Source: Persicaria tinctoria (taxonomy: Eukaryota; Streptophyta; Magnoliopsida; Caryophyllales; Polygonaceae). Taken from it: DNA of 64,000 nt. The notes beneath the pieces are model-generated. The model searched no databases, was not told the origin of the DNA, and was given only the letters and a program-made list of their open reading frames with translations. A program made the translations under genes and the position numbers. This document shows positions 33,146-44,536 of this stretch, one piece after another. Every line of letters starts with the position of its first letter. Position 1 is the first letter of the stretch. The stretch spans positions 7,621,396 through 7,685,395 of the forward strand of contig JBANSL010000008.1 of the NCBI GenBank assembly GCA_037127255.1. The letters run 5' to 3'.

Positions 33146-33819
33146 GGGGAAATTACAGAAAACCACCCCTTAAATATAGGTGTTTTCACTTAACCACCCT
33201 TTAAATTCAAAATTACAGAAAACCACCCTTTAAATGGTTTTTACTTACAACTCACCACCCTTCATCTATTTTCATTACTTTATCATTACATATATTATAT
33301 CTTAATATCTTTAAACTCAAATTTGATTATAAATAAGTTCAAAATTTGAATTTAAGTGTTTGATTATATTTTAGCGATCATTTTATTTATTTTTAATAAA
33401 CAGTTAATAATTTTCAACTTAAAATATGAATTTGATCCATTTTATTTGTTATATGTATCTTTTTTCTTTAAATTTACCTAAATTTAAAAAAATAGGTTAT
33501 CAATTAATCATATAACTTAAATATAATTATTAAGATAATAATTTTAGGCTATATTTATTATTGTTTATTAAAAATAAATAAAATTATCACTAAAATATAA
33601 TCAAGCCCTTAAATTAAAAATTTGAATATATTTATAATCAAATTGAAGTTTAAAAATATTAAAATATAAAATATTTAAGGATAAATTAATAAAAATAGAT
33701 GAAGGGGTGGTGAATTGTAAGTAAAAACCATTTAAAGGGTGGTTTTCTGTAATTATTAATTTAAGGGGTGGTTAAGTGAAAACACCCATATTTAAGGGGT
33801 GGTTTTCTGTAAATTTCCC
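33146..33819. mobile_element. Long-TIR MULE-like MITE near the kinase promoter
   Basis: The whole 674 bp is close to a palindrome: the left arm GGGGAAATTACAGAAAACC... is mirrored by ...GGTTTTCTGTAAATTTCCC. The 9-bp TAATAATTT stands on both sides (33137-33145, 33820-33828), the duplication size of Mutator elements. Each arm repeats an AAAACCACCCnTTAAAT unit twice. There is no coding capacity. Same family as 21821-25830. Confidence 0.88.
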
Positions 33820-33904
33820 TAATAATTTTTGTGATGTGAGCCTATGGAAGATTCTTTAATTTTTTCAGGAGAGTTATCCGATCAATCTTTATATAAATAA
33901 GATA

Positions 33905-34366
33905 CTCGATCCGTTAATTAAAACTTGACGTTTTACAATTCACGCACGCTGTTTGAGGTGTTAAAAACTATATAAAATATTAACTTTTTTAATATTTTTT
34001 TTTAACAATTTCATACTTATTACTACTCCCTCCGTTCCAAAATACATGGGTTTTTAGTTTTCGGCACGCTTTTTAAGGAGTGAAAAACTATATGAAATAT
34101 TTTTTTTTAATCAAATTTTTTATATCATTTGATACTTATTAGTAATAAGTATCAAATGATATAAAAAATTTGATTAAAAAAATAATATTTCATTAAGTTT
34201 TTCGCTCCTTAAAAAACGTGTCAAAAAGGAAAAGCCCATTTATTATGGAACGGAGGTAATATTAAGTATTAATTTATAAAAACAAATGTAATTTTTTAAA
34301 TATTTTTTATCATTCTAAAAAAACGTGCATAAATAGTAAACGACAAGTTTTAATTAACAGAGGGGG
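33905..34366. mobile_element. Older Stowaway-like MITE, split by another MITE
   Basis: The left end (CTCGATCCGTTAATTAAAAC, then TTGACGTTT) is matched in reverse by the right end (AAACGACAAGTTTTAATTAA, then CAGAGGGGG). TA flanks both ends (33903-33904, 34367-34368). A second MITE at 34026-34256 sits inside. Confidence 0.6.
34026..34256. mobile_element. Stowaway-like MITE nested in another MITE
   Basis: Ends CTCCCTCCGTTCCAAAATA and TTATGGAACGGAGG, flanked by TA (34024-34025, 34257-34258). The centre is a nearly perfect long palindrome around 34110-34175 (TATCATTTGATACTTATTA and its reverse). No coding capacity. Confidence 0.75.
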
Positions 34367-34969
34367 TAAGATTTAAAACTGCAAAAAATTCCTTATTAAA
34401 AAAATAATCGACTCTAGTAATTAATTTAATTAAAAAAAGGTAAATTAATTAAAATTTGAAAAACAATTTTAAAAGTTATTCAAGCCATGTGAATTTGATA
34501 AATAAAAAATTATAAGTTCTATTGTAAGGACTAAACAAACATGAAAAAAATTAATATTTTCATATTCAAACTTTTATTCATAAAAATGACATTTAATATA
34601 TATATTAAAAAAAAAACCAAAAAGGCGTATGTATGTATATAAGCGAAATTCATAGGGCTCTCACAAAAGTGAGTTGGATCTACTAGATGACGTTGAATCA
34701 GAAGTTGAATATTTACTTTTTCAAGCAAGTGCCAAAATAAAAATGGAATTGTCATATTCGTGTTTTTATTGGTAAAATACACGTGAATTGCCTAATTAAT
34801 CAACACCAAGTCCTGATTACATGATTTTACAAAATGCGGGCCTTTTTGCTTAGAGGAACTTATAAATGTGAGTATGTCCGTGTGGAAGTAAAATAGAGAA
34901 ATATATAACGTCGTCAACATGTAGCGTTTTGTGGTCCAACTGTGTTAAGACTAACACGGTAGCGTTCTA
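34367..34969. other. Intergenic DNA left of Copia-2
   Basis: AT-rich DNA with no recognised gene or repeat. An 83-codon minus-strand frame (34531-34782) is low-complexity and not believed. Confidence 0.35.
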
Positions 34970-34974
34970 GCGTG

Positions 34975-35378
34975 TGTGAAGATTATGATCTGCTCAAGAT
35001 CACAATCCTTCATTTCCTATTGCTTCTTTGCACAATAAGTCTTATGTATTAGACTCATATTTATGTTTTTTTGTCCTTTTCTAATTATGACATTTTGGTT
35101 ATTTCTCCCTAACTAAGGTCCTTATGTAATAAGTCAATGGACACTAGCTAGACACGTGATTTTCTGCTATATAAGCAGAGAATGTGCAGCTCATTTGTAG
35201 GGGTTTTCACGATTGGAAAACTTCCCTTTATTGCAGTCGTCAGAGGTCCTTCTCTTTCTGTTTTTTTTATCAATGAAACAGTGCCTTGAATGCACTGATT
35301 TTTAGTCTTTGATTGCTGAAGTTTATTTTGATCTGTTGCTTACTACAACAACAACATTTTGTATTTGATTTCTTCACA
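34975..35378 (+). repeat. 5' LTR of Copia-2
   Basis: TG...CA-bounded LTR with a TATATAAG box at 35168-35175 and a CAATGAAAC-type leader further on. It pairs with 39939-40340. Confidence 0.9.
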
Positions 35379-35437
35379 TGGTATCAGAGCGAAAGGTGAA
35401 GATTTCTAGCTCAAAGTGAAGTTTTAGAAACGAGAAG

Positions 35438-38400
35438 ATGTTTCCAGGAAACAACAACAACAACAACAACAATGGAGGAGGTGAAGTCAGCAATCAAGGT
35501 AATCACAGTGACCCTCTCTATTTGTCTAACTCTGATCGATCATCCTGGAGCCCAACTGGTGGCTATTCCCTTTGATGGCTCGAATTTTGTCACATGGAGT
35601 AGGGGAGTAACCATGGCTCTAGGTGCTAAGTGTAAACTTGGCTTTGTGAATGGGACTTGTGAGAGGCCAGAGGAAACATCTGCAGATTTTATGAGATGGG
35701 TTGGAGCAGATTTTATGGTTAGATGTTGGATGTTGAATTCCATGAGTAAAGGAATAGCAAAGAGTCTGATGTTTGTGGACTCATCAAAAGCAATTGTGGG
35801 ATGAGGTGATTGAAAGATACAATCAGAACAATGCACCTCAGATTTTTCAACTTAAGAGGAAATTGAGTAATGTTTCTCAAGGAAGTATGAGTCTAGGGGA
35901 TGTTTACAATACATTGAAGAGGTATTGTGATGAGCTGCAAGTCCTTGAAAAGCTGTCTGAGTGCACATGTGGGATTATGAAACAATGCAAGTGTGAATTG
36001 GTTAAGAAGTTTACCGAGATAGGCTCTAAGAACAAGTTGATGCAGCTGCTTGCTAGTCTGAATGATGGGTATGAAGCTGCCATGAACCAAATTCTTGCAC
36101 AGGATCCTTTGCCTACAGTGGCCAAAGCTTATTATATCTTGCAACAGGTTGAGGGGAGGCACAACTGCCTCAGGATCCACTCAATCTGCTATGTCTGATG
36201 CTAATGCTTTTGATGTGAGCAATGGAAAATTCAGTTTCCATGGCCCTAGTGCAGGAACCAATCCTCCACCAAAGAAGGATTGGAATGAGATCAAGAGACT
36301 TAAAAGTGAGATGAAATGTTCACACTGTGGTTACAAGGGACATGGAGCTGACACTTGCTTCAAGCTTCATGGAGTCCCTGATTGGTACAAGGAATTGAGG
36401 ACAAATCAGAAAGATAATGCACCTAGCAGAGGATCAGCTAATGTTGTAGGGTCAGTGAATGCAGGAATGATGAGCAGTCCTCTTGACATTGAAGGAGAGA
36501 AGGGAGGAACAGATGGCAAGCTAGATACAGCTATGGTCAATGCAGTGTATCAGGAGATTATGAAAAAGATGACACAAAAGAGCAGCAGTGAGAACTCTTA
36601 TGCCAACTTTGCAGGTAAAGTCTCATCTTTTGTTGATATTTTTGATCAATCAGTGGGCAATGGTATTAAGTGGATTATTGACACAGGGGCAACTGATCAT
36701 ATGATGCCATATGGTTCTTATATTTTGAACAAAATGCAGTTGAATAAACTTGTTCACATTGGTTTACCTGATGGGACTGTGAAAACAGTCAAGGAAATGG
36801 GAGAATTGCAACTCACATATCAAATGAATTTGAAGGATGTCTTATTAGTGCCAGACTTTAACCATTGCCTTTTGTCAGTTGGAAAATTGCTAGATGATAA
36901 TGAGTTAATAACAATCTAAACTCGGACATCTTGTTTTGTTCAGGACCTTGGAACTAGAAGAGTGTTGTTATCAGGAAGGAGGAGACATGGATTGTACAAG
37001 GTGTGGACATCTGATCAGGCTCAGAGCTGGATTGAGAAGAAAAGAAGTGATGAAGTCATGAAGATCTCTCCCATCTTTTGTAATAAAGTCAGTAGTAGTC
37101 TAGACTTGAGTCTTGCAAGACTTGGACATACTTCAGTTTCTAAAATGAGACATATTGATCAAGTTAGTCAGTTTGATTTTGATCAGTTTCATTGTGAGAC
37201 ATGTGCCTTGTGTAAGCATCACATGCTACCCTTTGAAAGAAGTATTGCTAGAGCTGCAAAACCTTTTGATCTTATTCACATGGATGTTTGGGGTCCTTAC
37301 AGTGTGTCCACTTACAATGGTTTTCAGTACTTCTTAACTATGTTAGATGATTGCACCAGGGTAACCTGGACTTTTTTGCTCAAATCTAGATTGCATTTGT
37401 TCAAAACGATATGTGATTTTGTGGCTTATGCAAAAACATAGTTTGACTGTGTGATAAAATGCATAAGGACAGATAATGGAGGTGAATTTACCTCAAACCA
37501 GTGACAAGAGTTCTTTGCAACTCTGGGTATTTTGCATCAGAAAAGTGTCCCTTATACTCCTCAGCAGAATGGGAGAGTGAAAAGGAAGCATAGGCATCTC
37601 ATAGAGACAGCTAGAGCATTGAGAATTCATGCAGGATTGCCCTTAAAATTTTGGGGAGAGTGTGTGTTGTCTGCTACACACATCATTAATAAGCTGCCTA
37701 CTGAGGTGTTGGGATGGAAAACACCTTTTGAAGTATTATTTGGAAAACCTACCAGTTATGATGAATTAAAGGTCATAGGATGCACGTGTTATGCTCCTAT
37801 GGCTCATTAGAATAGAAACAAAATGCATGAAAGAGGAAGAAAGTGCATACTCCTAAGCTACCCTCATGGGCAGAAAGCTTACAAACTTTGGGATCTTGAA
37901 TCCAAAGTTACATTCCACAGCAGGGATGTCATATTCTTTGAAGATGTATTACCTTTTAAGGAAGATTCAGAAAAGTTGAGAGAAAAGCCAATGACACCAG
38001 CAAATGTTTTGCCCCTTGTCAATCCAGCAGAAGATGTTTTTGCTCCAATTAATCAACATCCTTATGCTTCTATAATCAGTCAGGGCTCCCTGCAATTACA
38101 TTCTTCTTTAGCAAGTCATGAATCTCAGGGATCAACTGGGCCTGCTGAGATATTACCATCAGTTGTTGCAGACTAAGAAAGTGCTCACAGATCAGGGTCC
38201 TTGCCTACAGTTTCACAAGAGATTTTAAATGACGAGGCTATATTTCCTCCCTTGAGAAGATCCTCTAGATAGACTATGCAGCCTAGAAGGTTTCACGATT
38301 ATATGAATCATACTCGTGGAAGAAATGAATCTTTCTCACAGAGTTTCCTAGCAACTTGCTTTGATGATCCACATATGGTGGACAAACCATTTGTCATATC

Positions 38401-39931
38401 ATTTGCTAATATGGTGATGATCCATGAGCTATCACATTACAAACAGGCTGTGACGGGCAGGCATTGGGTGGATGCTATGAATCATGAACTAGAAGCTCTG
38501 GAAACGAATCATACATGGGAACTCACTGAATTACCTCCTGGCAAGAAGGCAATAGGCAGCAAATGGGTTTATAAGATAAAATATAAACCCGATGGATTAG
38601 TTGAAAGATTTAAGGCAAGATTTGTTGCCAGAGGCTACAACCAGATCAAAGGGAAAGACTACAAACACACTTTCTTTCCAGTGGCAAAATTCAGTACAGT
38701 GAGGATTCTCTTAGCAGTGGAAACTGCAATGAGCTAGCCATTACATCAGTTGGATGTAAACAATGCATTCTTAAATGGTTTTCTAGATGAAGAGGTGTAC
38801 ATGAAACCACCTGAAGGATACAATTTGCAAAAGCCAAATCTGGTATGCATGTTGAGGAAGTCTATCTATGGGCTTTAAACAAGCCTCTAGACAATGGAAT
38901 GTAGAGCTATTGTAAATTCCTTATCAGTCTTGGTTACATTCAAAGTCTTGATGATTATTCTTTGGTTGTGAGAATCAGGCCTTTAGGAATTGCAGTGACA
39001 CTGGTATATGTTGATGATGTCTTACTCACAGGAGATGATGAATCTGGTATTGCCTTGACAAAGAGGTCTTTGGATGCAAAATTCACTATCAAGGATCTTG
39101 GCCTAACTAGATACTTCTTGGGCCTTGAGATACTTAGAGACACTTCAGGGACTCACCTTCACCAAAGAAAATATGTCTTAGACATATTGGAAGATTGCAA
39201 AATGATGGAATGCTCACCTGCCTCTTTTCCTCTCCCAAGAGGACTTAAACTATCCACTATAGAAAACCAGTTGGAAGATTGTTATTCCTAAACTTGATCA
39301 GGCCGGACATCACTTATGTAGTGCAACATCTGAGCCAGTTTATGACTGAGCCTAGGCAGACTCATCTTGATGCTGCTATGCAGGTGGTAAGGTACTTGAA
39401 ATGATCAGTGGCAGTGGGATTATTCTATCCTACAGTTTGTGATCTCTCCATCTCAGCTTATTCAGATGCAGATTGGGGAGCTTGTCAGTTTAGTGCTAAA
39501 TCTCTTACAAGATATTGTGTGTTCATTGGAACATCTTTAGTCTCATGGAAGACAAAGAAACATACCACTGTGTCAAAATCCTCAGCTGAAGCTGAATATA
39601 GAAGCATGTCTGCTACGACCAGTGAATTGATTTGGGTGGATGGGATATTGCATGCCTTGAAGATACAATCATGTTTTCCTATACCTTTTTTTGTGATAAC
39701 AAAGTTGTAATTTATATTGCTTAAAACCCAGTTTTTCATAAAAGGACTAAACACTTGAAGACAGACTGCCGCTTCATCAGACAACATCTTATTGATGGTT
39801 TTGTGCAACCACAACATGTGAGGACAGACATTCAATTGGCTGACATCTTGACAAAGTCATTGGGTGCACAGCAACACATCTATCTATCTCTCAAGTTAGG
39901 CCTTGTTGGTTTTCAACATAGTCCAACTTGA
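35438..39931 (+). pseudogene. Copia-2 gag-pol remnant
   Basis: Domains are recognisable in order but in several frames. They are an N-terminus with an Asn run (MFPGN...), gag (FDGSNFVTWSRGVTMALG), a CCHC knuckle (CSHCGYKGHGADTC), protease (WIIDTGATDHM), GAG-pre-integrase (LARLGHTSVSKM), integrase (PFDLIHMDVWGP, QQNGRVKRKHR), reverse transcriptase ([25 protein letters not shown]) and RNase H (DADWGACQ, SSAEAEYRSM). Stops or frame changes lie near 35570, 35800, 36198, 36919, 37441, 37503, 37810, 38176, 38272, 38737, 38880, 39290 and 39710. The last codons end at 39931 next to the polypurine tract. It cannot produce a working polyprotein. Confidence 0.9.
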
Positions 39932-39938
39932 AGGGGGA

Positions 39939-40340
39939 TGTGAAGATTATGATATGCTCAAGATCACAATCCTTCATTTCCTATTGCTTCTTCGCACAAT
40001 AAGCCTTATGTATTAGGCTCACATTTATGTTTTTTGTCCTTTTCTCATTATGGCATTTTGGTTATTTCTCCCTAGCTAAGGTCCTTATGTAATAAGCCAA
40101 TTGGCACTAGCTAGACACGTGATTTTTTGCTATATAAGCAGAGAATGTTCAGCTCATTTGTAGGGGTTTTCGGGATTGGGAAACTTCCCTTTATTGCAGT
40201 CGTCAGGGGTCCTCTTTCTGGTTTTTTTTTATCAATGAAACAGTGCCTTGAATGCACTGATTTTTAGTCTTTGATTGCTGAAGTTTATTTTGATCTGTTG
40301 CTTACTGCACCAACGACATTTTGTATTTGATTTCTTCACA
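39939..40340 (+). repeat. 3' LTR of Copia-2
   Basis: Matches the 5' LTR along its length with substitutions and short indels. It directly follows AAGGGGGA (39931-39938), the likely polypurine tract. Confidence 0.9.
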
Positions 40341-42111
40341 ACGTGTGGATGATTTATCTTTATTTAAAATGGAAGTGTGATTAAGGGGGTGTGTGGGGTC
40401 CAAACTGAATTGATCACAAGTTTATATATAGTCCGATCTGACTTAATTTGGTAGATCAAGGGGGGTGTGTGCGGTCCAAACTAAATGAGCATATATATAG
40501 TATCCCGTGGAATTATACGAGTACATTTGATGAGATCTCGATCATCGACGACTGAATTTAGTGAGAGAATTCAAACAATTAATAAACTCTATCGATTCAC
40601 TTTGAGTCTTTGACTTGTTGTATATAAGATCACCTCCAACGGTTTTTTAAAAAAAAAATTCAAAATAGATAAACAAAATACATACGTATTTTTCAAATTA
40701 TTTTTCTTTAATTTCAACAACTTTTTCATTTTGAAAATTTGAAGAAATATCTAGTTTGGAGAATGATGCAGATTTAGAGAATCCTCTCTAATTTTTGTAC
40801 TGCTTCACCATTTTGAAGAATGTGATAGAAAATTTGTTAGTCTAAAAAATACCTTAAAATTGTTCTAAGACTCTAAAAATCCCCAAAATGGGAAAAACCG
40901 TTGGAGATGCTCTAATTGATCGATTTTTTTTTGCTTAAAGAAAGACCCTATCCCTCCCCAAACTTAGCTTAATACCTTTGATGGTTGAAATATAAATGTG
41001 CTCAATTCTTAGATTTTAATTATGTGGGTTTAATTCTTAGAGTTTGAATTGAATTGGGCTTATTTGACACAAGTTTATTGAAATTTTTAAAGAGTTGTGG
41101 CAAAAAAAATTGCGGTTTTCGAAAAAATAGTGTTATAAAAAAACTCTATGTAATTTGTCATGTCAAATAATAATTTACTTTTTTTTAATCTATCCATAAA
41201 AGTTAAAATTTCATCAAAATTTTCATCTAGATTTTAATTTTAAACTAAATTATAATCTTAAATTAAATTAATCTCTAACGCGTCAATCAGACTAATGATA
41301 TACGGCGTACAATATTTTAAAAGATTAATTTAGAAATTGAATTATCCTAAAAATGTGAAGTTGTGCCTAAGTAGAAGGGTCAACTAGAATACAACTCCAA
41401 GTTTCTGAGTTGCAGTCCTTAATTTTCAAAGGGCCTTTCACTGAGATTATAGTTAATCGATCTCAACTAATAGAAATAGAACATCTCATATTTCATCTTC
41501 TTATAAATTAATAAATGTCCAAATTTCTTTCAAATCATTGAAAACTGATGTATATATGTTCCAATATAGTAGTATAAATTTTTTCATACTATTAATTTCC
41601 AAAGGCATTTGACTTATGCATTTTTTTTTTCCTATTCTTTCATAGAACATACAAATATTAATTTTTGGAAGGAGAATAAGAAAAAAGACTCTTACCTATC
41701 TTTTTCCGGTGAATACCGAAAAAAATCAATTCAATTTTTATCTTTAAAAAAAATATATTATATACAATTTATGCATTTCAATGCCTCAATGCATCCATCA
41801 AAATATTATTTTTCGACTATGAAAACTATATATTAAAAAAAATCTTTAAGCCAACAATACCTCAAAACTCAAAACTATAATAATACGTTGTAAGAATAAT
41901 TTAAAAAAACGATAGTATTTTATATACTTCGTAGTTTTTAACTTTTTAAAAAACGTGTCAAAAATTTAACGACATAGTTATTATTATTAGTATTATCCTG
42001 ATCGAGGGTGACAGACTAACCATTATCAACTACTTGCAAAGAATGTGGAGCTGATCATGGGAGATTGAGATGCTAATTTCTGACACCCTATTCCTTCTCC
42101 AATAATTTGAA
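40341..42111. other. Intergenic DNA with a short duplicated segment and a MITE
   Basis: Two similar pieces of about 60 bp, each with GGGGTGTGTG(G/C)GGTCCAAACT(G/A)AAT and a TATATATAGT tail, follow each other at about 40385-40505. A MITE occupies 40628-40912. Near 41880-41970 is a weak Stowaway-like relic. No gene is recognised. Confidence 0.35.
40628..40912. mobile_element. MITE with CTCCAACGGTTTTT ends
   Basis: Left end GATCACCTCCAACGGTTTTT and right end AAAAACCGTTGGAGATGCTC are inverted copies with small differences. The AT-rich interior is non-coding. The motif resembles hAT-type plant MITEs, but no target duplication is clear. Confidence 0.6.
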
Positions 42112-42252
42112 ATGGTGCAATTCGGTTACGTCTTCCGGGAGACCAACTCCACCGCCGATAGGATTGCAAGTCTCCTCCATACAACATCTACACATGACCT
42201 CCTCGCCGACTCGGCTTTGCGTGTCCTCATCCGTAAGGATGCCCTTGGGTGA
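42112..42252 (+). pseudogene. 3' relic of a LINE (RNase H-like C-terminus)
   Basis: Forty-six codons and a TGA read FGYVFRETNSTADRIASLLH, later LLADSALRVLIRKDALG. This lines up with the last part of LINE-1 ORF2 (SFVLREGNRAADKVAHLG, later LLDLIRRDAIG), including the final residues and the stop. A TTATTATTATTA tract follows near 42282, like the tail of LINE-1. It is a strongly 5'-truncated insertion from a diverged LINE; no other ORF2 part is visible upstream. Confidence 0.65.
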
Positions 42253-42375
42253 TGGTCCGGAGTATTATTTTTGGCAAAGTTATTATTATTAAAGTGGGGA
42301 GAGGGGGGAAGGGAGCAAGAAAGGGTAGGCGGGAACCAACGAGAGAGGTGTGTGAGTCAGGTTGTGACTTGTGAG

Positions 42376-42795
42376 TAGACCTGTCAAACGGGTCATTCCG
42401 GTCGGTTTCGGGTCGGGTCACTCCGGGTCTCGGGTAAAATGGGTTGACTAGAACCCGAGTTTGACCGGGTTTCAGGCGGGTTCAGGGCGATTTTGGATTT
42501 GTCAATTTTTTCTTTTTTAAATTAAAAAAATCATAAATTGATAATTTTGTAATAAATTTTAATTAAATATAAAAAAATTAATTATATTTAATTATAAATC
42601 AACCGGGTCAATTGGGTAAATCGGGTCAAAATTACCGGGTCAATTGGGTCAGCGGGTCGAAACCCAGATTACCCGGGAAATTTCCGAGTTTTCGGGTTCA
42701 GGTCGAAAAAAAATTCCGGGTCAAAATTTTCGGGTCTTGACCCAAAAAAATTCGGACGGTCGGGTCGGGTCACCGGATCGGATTGTGTTTTGACC
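42376..42795. mobile_element. Unclassified GGGTC-rich insertion with 16-bp flanking repeat
   Basis: A 420-bp block rich in CGGGTC, CGGGTT and GGGTCA motifs is bounded by two perfect copies of the 16-mer GGTTGTGACTTGTGAG (42360-42375 and 42796-42811). The block starts TAGACCTGTCAAACGGGTC and ends TGTGTTTTGACC. There is no TIR, LTR, tRNA-like box or poly(A) tail that I can see. A duplication this long is typical of target-primed retrotransposition (LINE/SINE), so a SINE-like element is one option. The class is not assigned. Confidence 0.6.
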
Positions 42796-42811
42796 GGTTG
42801 TGACTTGTGAG

Positions 42812-44427
42812 GTATTCAAGGGAGGCAGAAAAAGTCAAATGGAGGCGATAGAAGTTGCAACGCTCTCTGACATTAAGGGTGTTCTGATCAGAGTTTTTCA
42901 ATCCAACCCAACAACGCCCCAAACCTTAAATTCTATATATCTCTGTTCTTTTTAACACTAATTAATCTAAAAGTGATCAACTGCCGCTGATCCCGGCTGA
43001 ATATCAATACAAATTTTAGTTTGTTTAATTTCTTTATTTGTCTTATCTTTGTAATTTGTGATTCAATTGACAATTTGCCATATATCACAAACCCATGCCT
43101 TTGTCCAACTCAGAAGATTGGGACGTTTGTGCCGAGTTATCAATTAATTTGAAAAATAGTTTATAATCTTAGTACCAATATAAAATGTTAGAAATTGGAT
43201 ATATGGACAAGTTGTACGTGTTAGGGCTATCGATGAATACATAACACTTTATCCTCCTATCTTCTTCGTCTCCTCATCTGAATTCTCTCTTTTCTTTCTG
43301 AAATCATCATTGAAAGCTTAAGCTTTCACCTACCGACTTTCGGGTCATAACACAAAATTGCATGTTTTTGTGTTTGTTTTTCACAATTACCACTTTGCCT
43401 ACGATGTAATTCTTTGGGGGTTGAGGTATTTATTTAACACGTACCGTACCGTCGTTGTTCCAACCGAAGTAATTGTGTTAATATATTTTTGTATATGTGA
43501 GACATATTTACTACGGTTAATCAATTTTACGAAGGTTAAAGTGTTCACTTTTAGTTTTATCGTGGTTCATAACCACGGTAACTAGTGCATATGAGAATTG
43601 TAGTAAATAAATGTTTTTCTAATCAATGTGAGAGATTAAATAAATAAGCTTAAGTTATAGTGTAAATGTGAGATTACCCAATGGATCAGATGATGGCAGG
43701 GCCCACCCTTCTCGTCTCTTCACCGTCATCGCACCAACGCCATCTTGACAACCCTCTACCTCCCGATCGTGATTAAAAAATTTAGTGGAGAGTTGGCCTG
43801 GTGGAAGCGAGAGGGAATGGGAGATTTGTGGAAGAAATGTCGGATTGAATGAATACTAAAAGGACATGTTGTGCAATTTATCGAAAACTATCTTGTCATT
43901 AGTCATTCTATTGTCTTGTTAATAGCCTCACTCAAGGGGCAACAATAAAATGCTTTTTTTTTAATCAAAGATTGGGGATTTAAAGTTCATTAAAGCTAGC
44001 TATTTAACATAAATGGTATTTTTCTTAAATTGAAAGTTTAATTAATATTTGTAAGTTAAATCAACCATCAACCAATATAGTATATACCCTAAAAATCAAC
44101 AAATATATTGAAGTACATGCCAACCTTTTCCACGCGTTATGGACCTATAACCTACCTAATAAATAACGTATCTTTTTATTTTTGTCATTATGTAACGTTA
44201 TTATTGATTTGATTAGACAAAGTTATGGGCCATTATATTTGAAGTTAACATGTGGCATGGGCCACATTGGGTTAAGATTCGGTGTATATGTAACAAAATG
44301 GAACTGTGAAATAATTATGAAAATGGTTGTCTAATCTATGCTTGGATAGTATAGGAGAAGTTAAATAAATAAATAAAATATTTTCCTAAACAATCTATTT
44401 TTTTAACGGGTTATCTTTATTTCTCGG
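42812..44427. other. Intergenic DNA without recognised features
   Basis: AT-rich sequence. The small open frames here (for example 43358-43585) have no recognisable domains and no splice context that would make a gene. Confidence 0.35.
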
Positions 44428-44536
44428 ATAAATTACAGAAAACCACCAACTAAATATTAACCGCCCACTAAATTTGAAAGTAGACAAAATCACCCGTTAA
44501 ATACAATTTGTTAACAAATCATCACCCATGAAAATA
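44428..44536. repeat. One arm of the long-TIR MULE-like MITE family
   Basis: AAATTACAGAAAACCACC and CACCCGTTAAATACAATTTG match the arms of the elements at 21821-25830 and 33146-33819. No mirror arm was found downstream, so this is a broken copy. Confidence 0.6.

Larger units (their letters stand above)
34975..40340 (+). mobile_element. Degenerate Copia LTR retrotransposon (Copia-2)
   Basis: LTRs of about 404 and 402 bp (34975-35378, 39939-40340) have TGTGAAGATTATGAT...TTCTTCACA ends. The primer-binding site TGGTATCAGAGC follows the 5' LTR directly (35379-35390), and the polypurine tract AAGGGGGA precedes the 3' LTR. Flanks GCGTG (34970-34974) and ACGTG (40341-40345) look like a 5-bp duplication with one change. 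The LTRs differ at about twenty sites by eye and the coding region is full of stops, so this is an old, dead copy. Confidence 0.93.

Noticed and set aside
42107..42292. 61-codon frame starting MKWCNSVTS
   Set aside because: The neighbouring frame matches the end of a LINE ORF2 with its stop; this one is its shadow.
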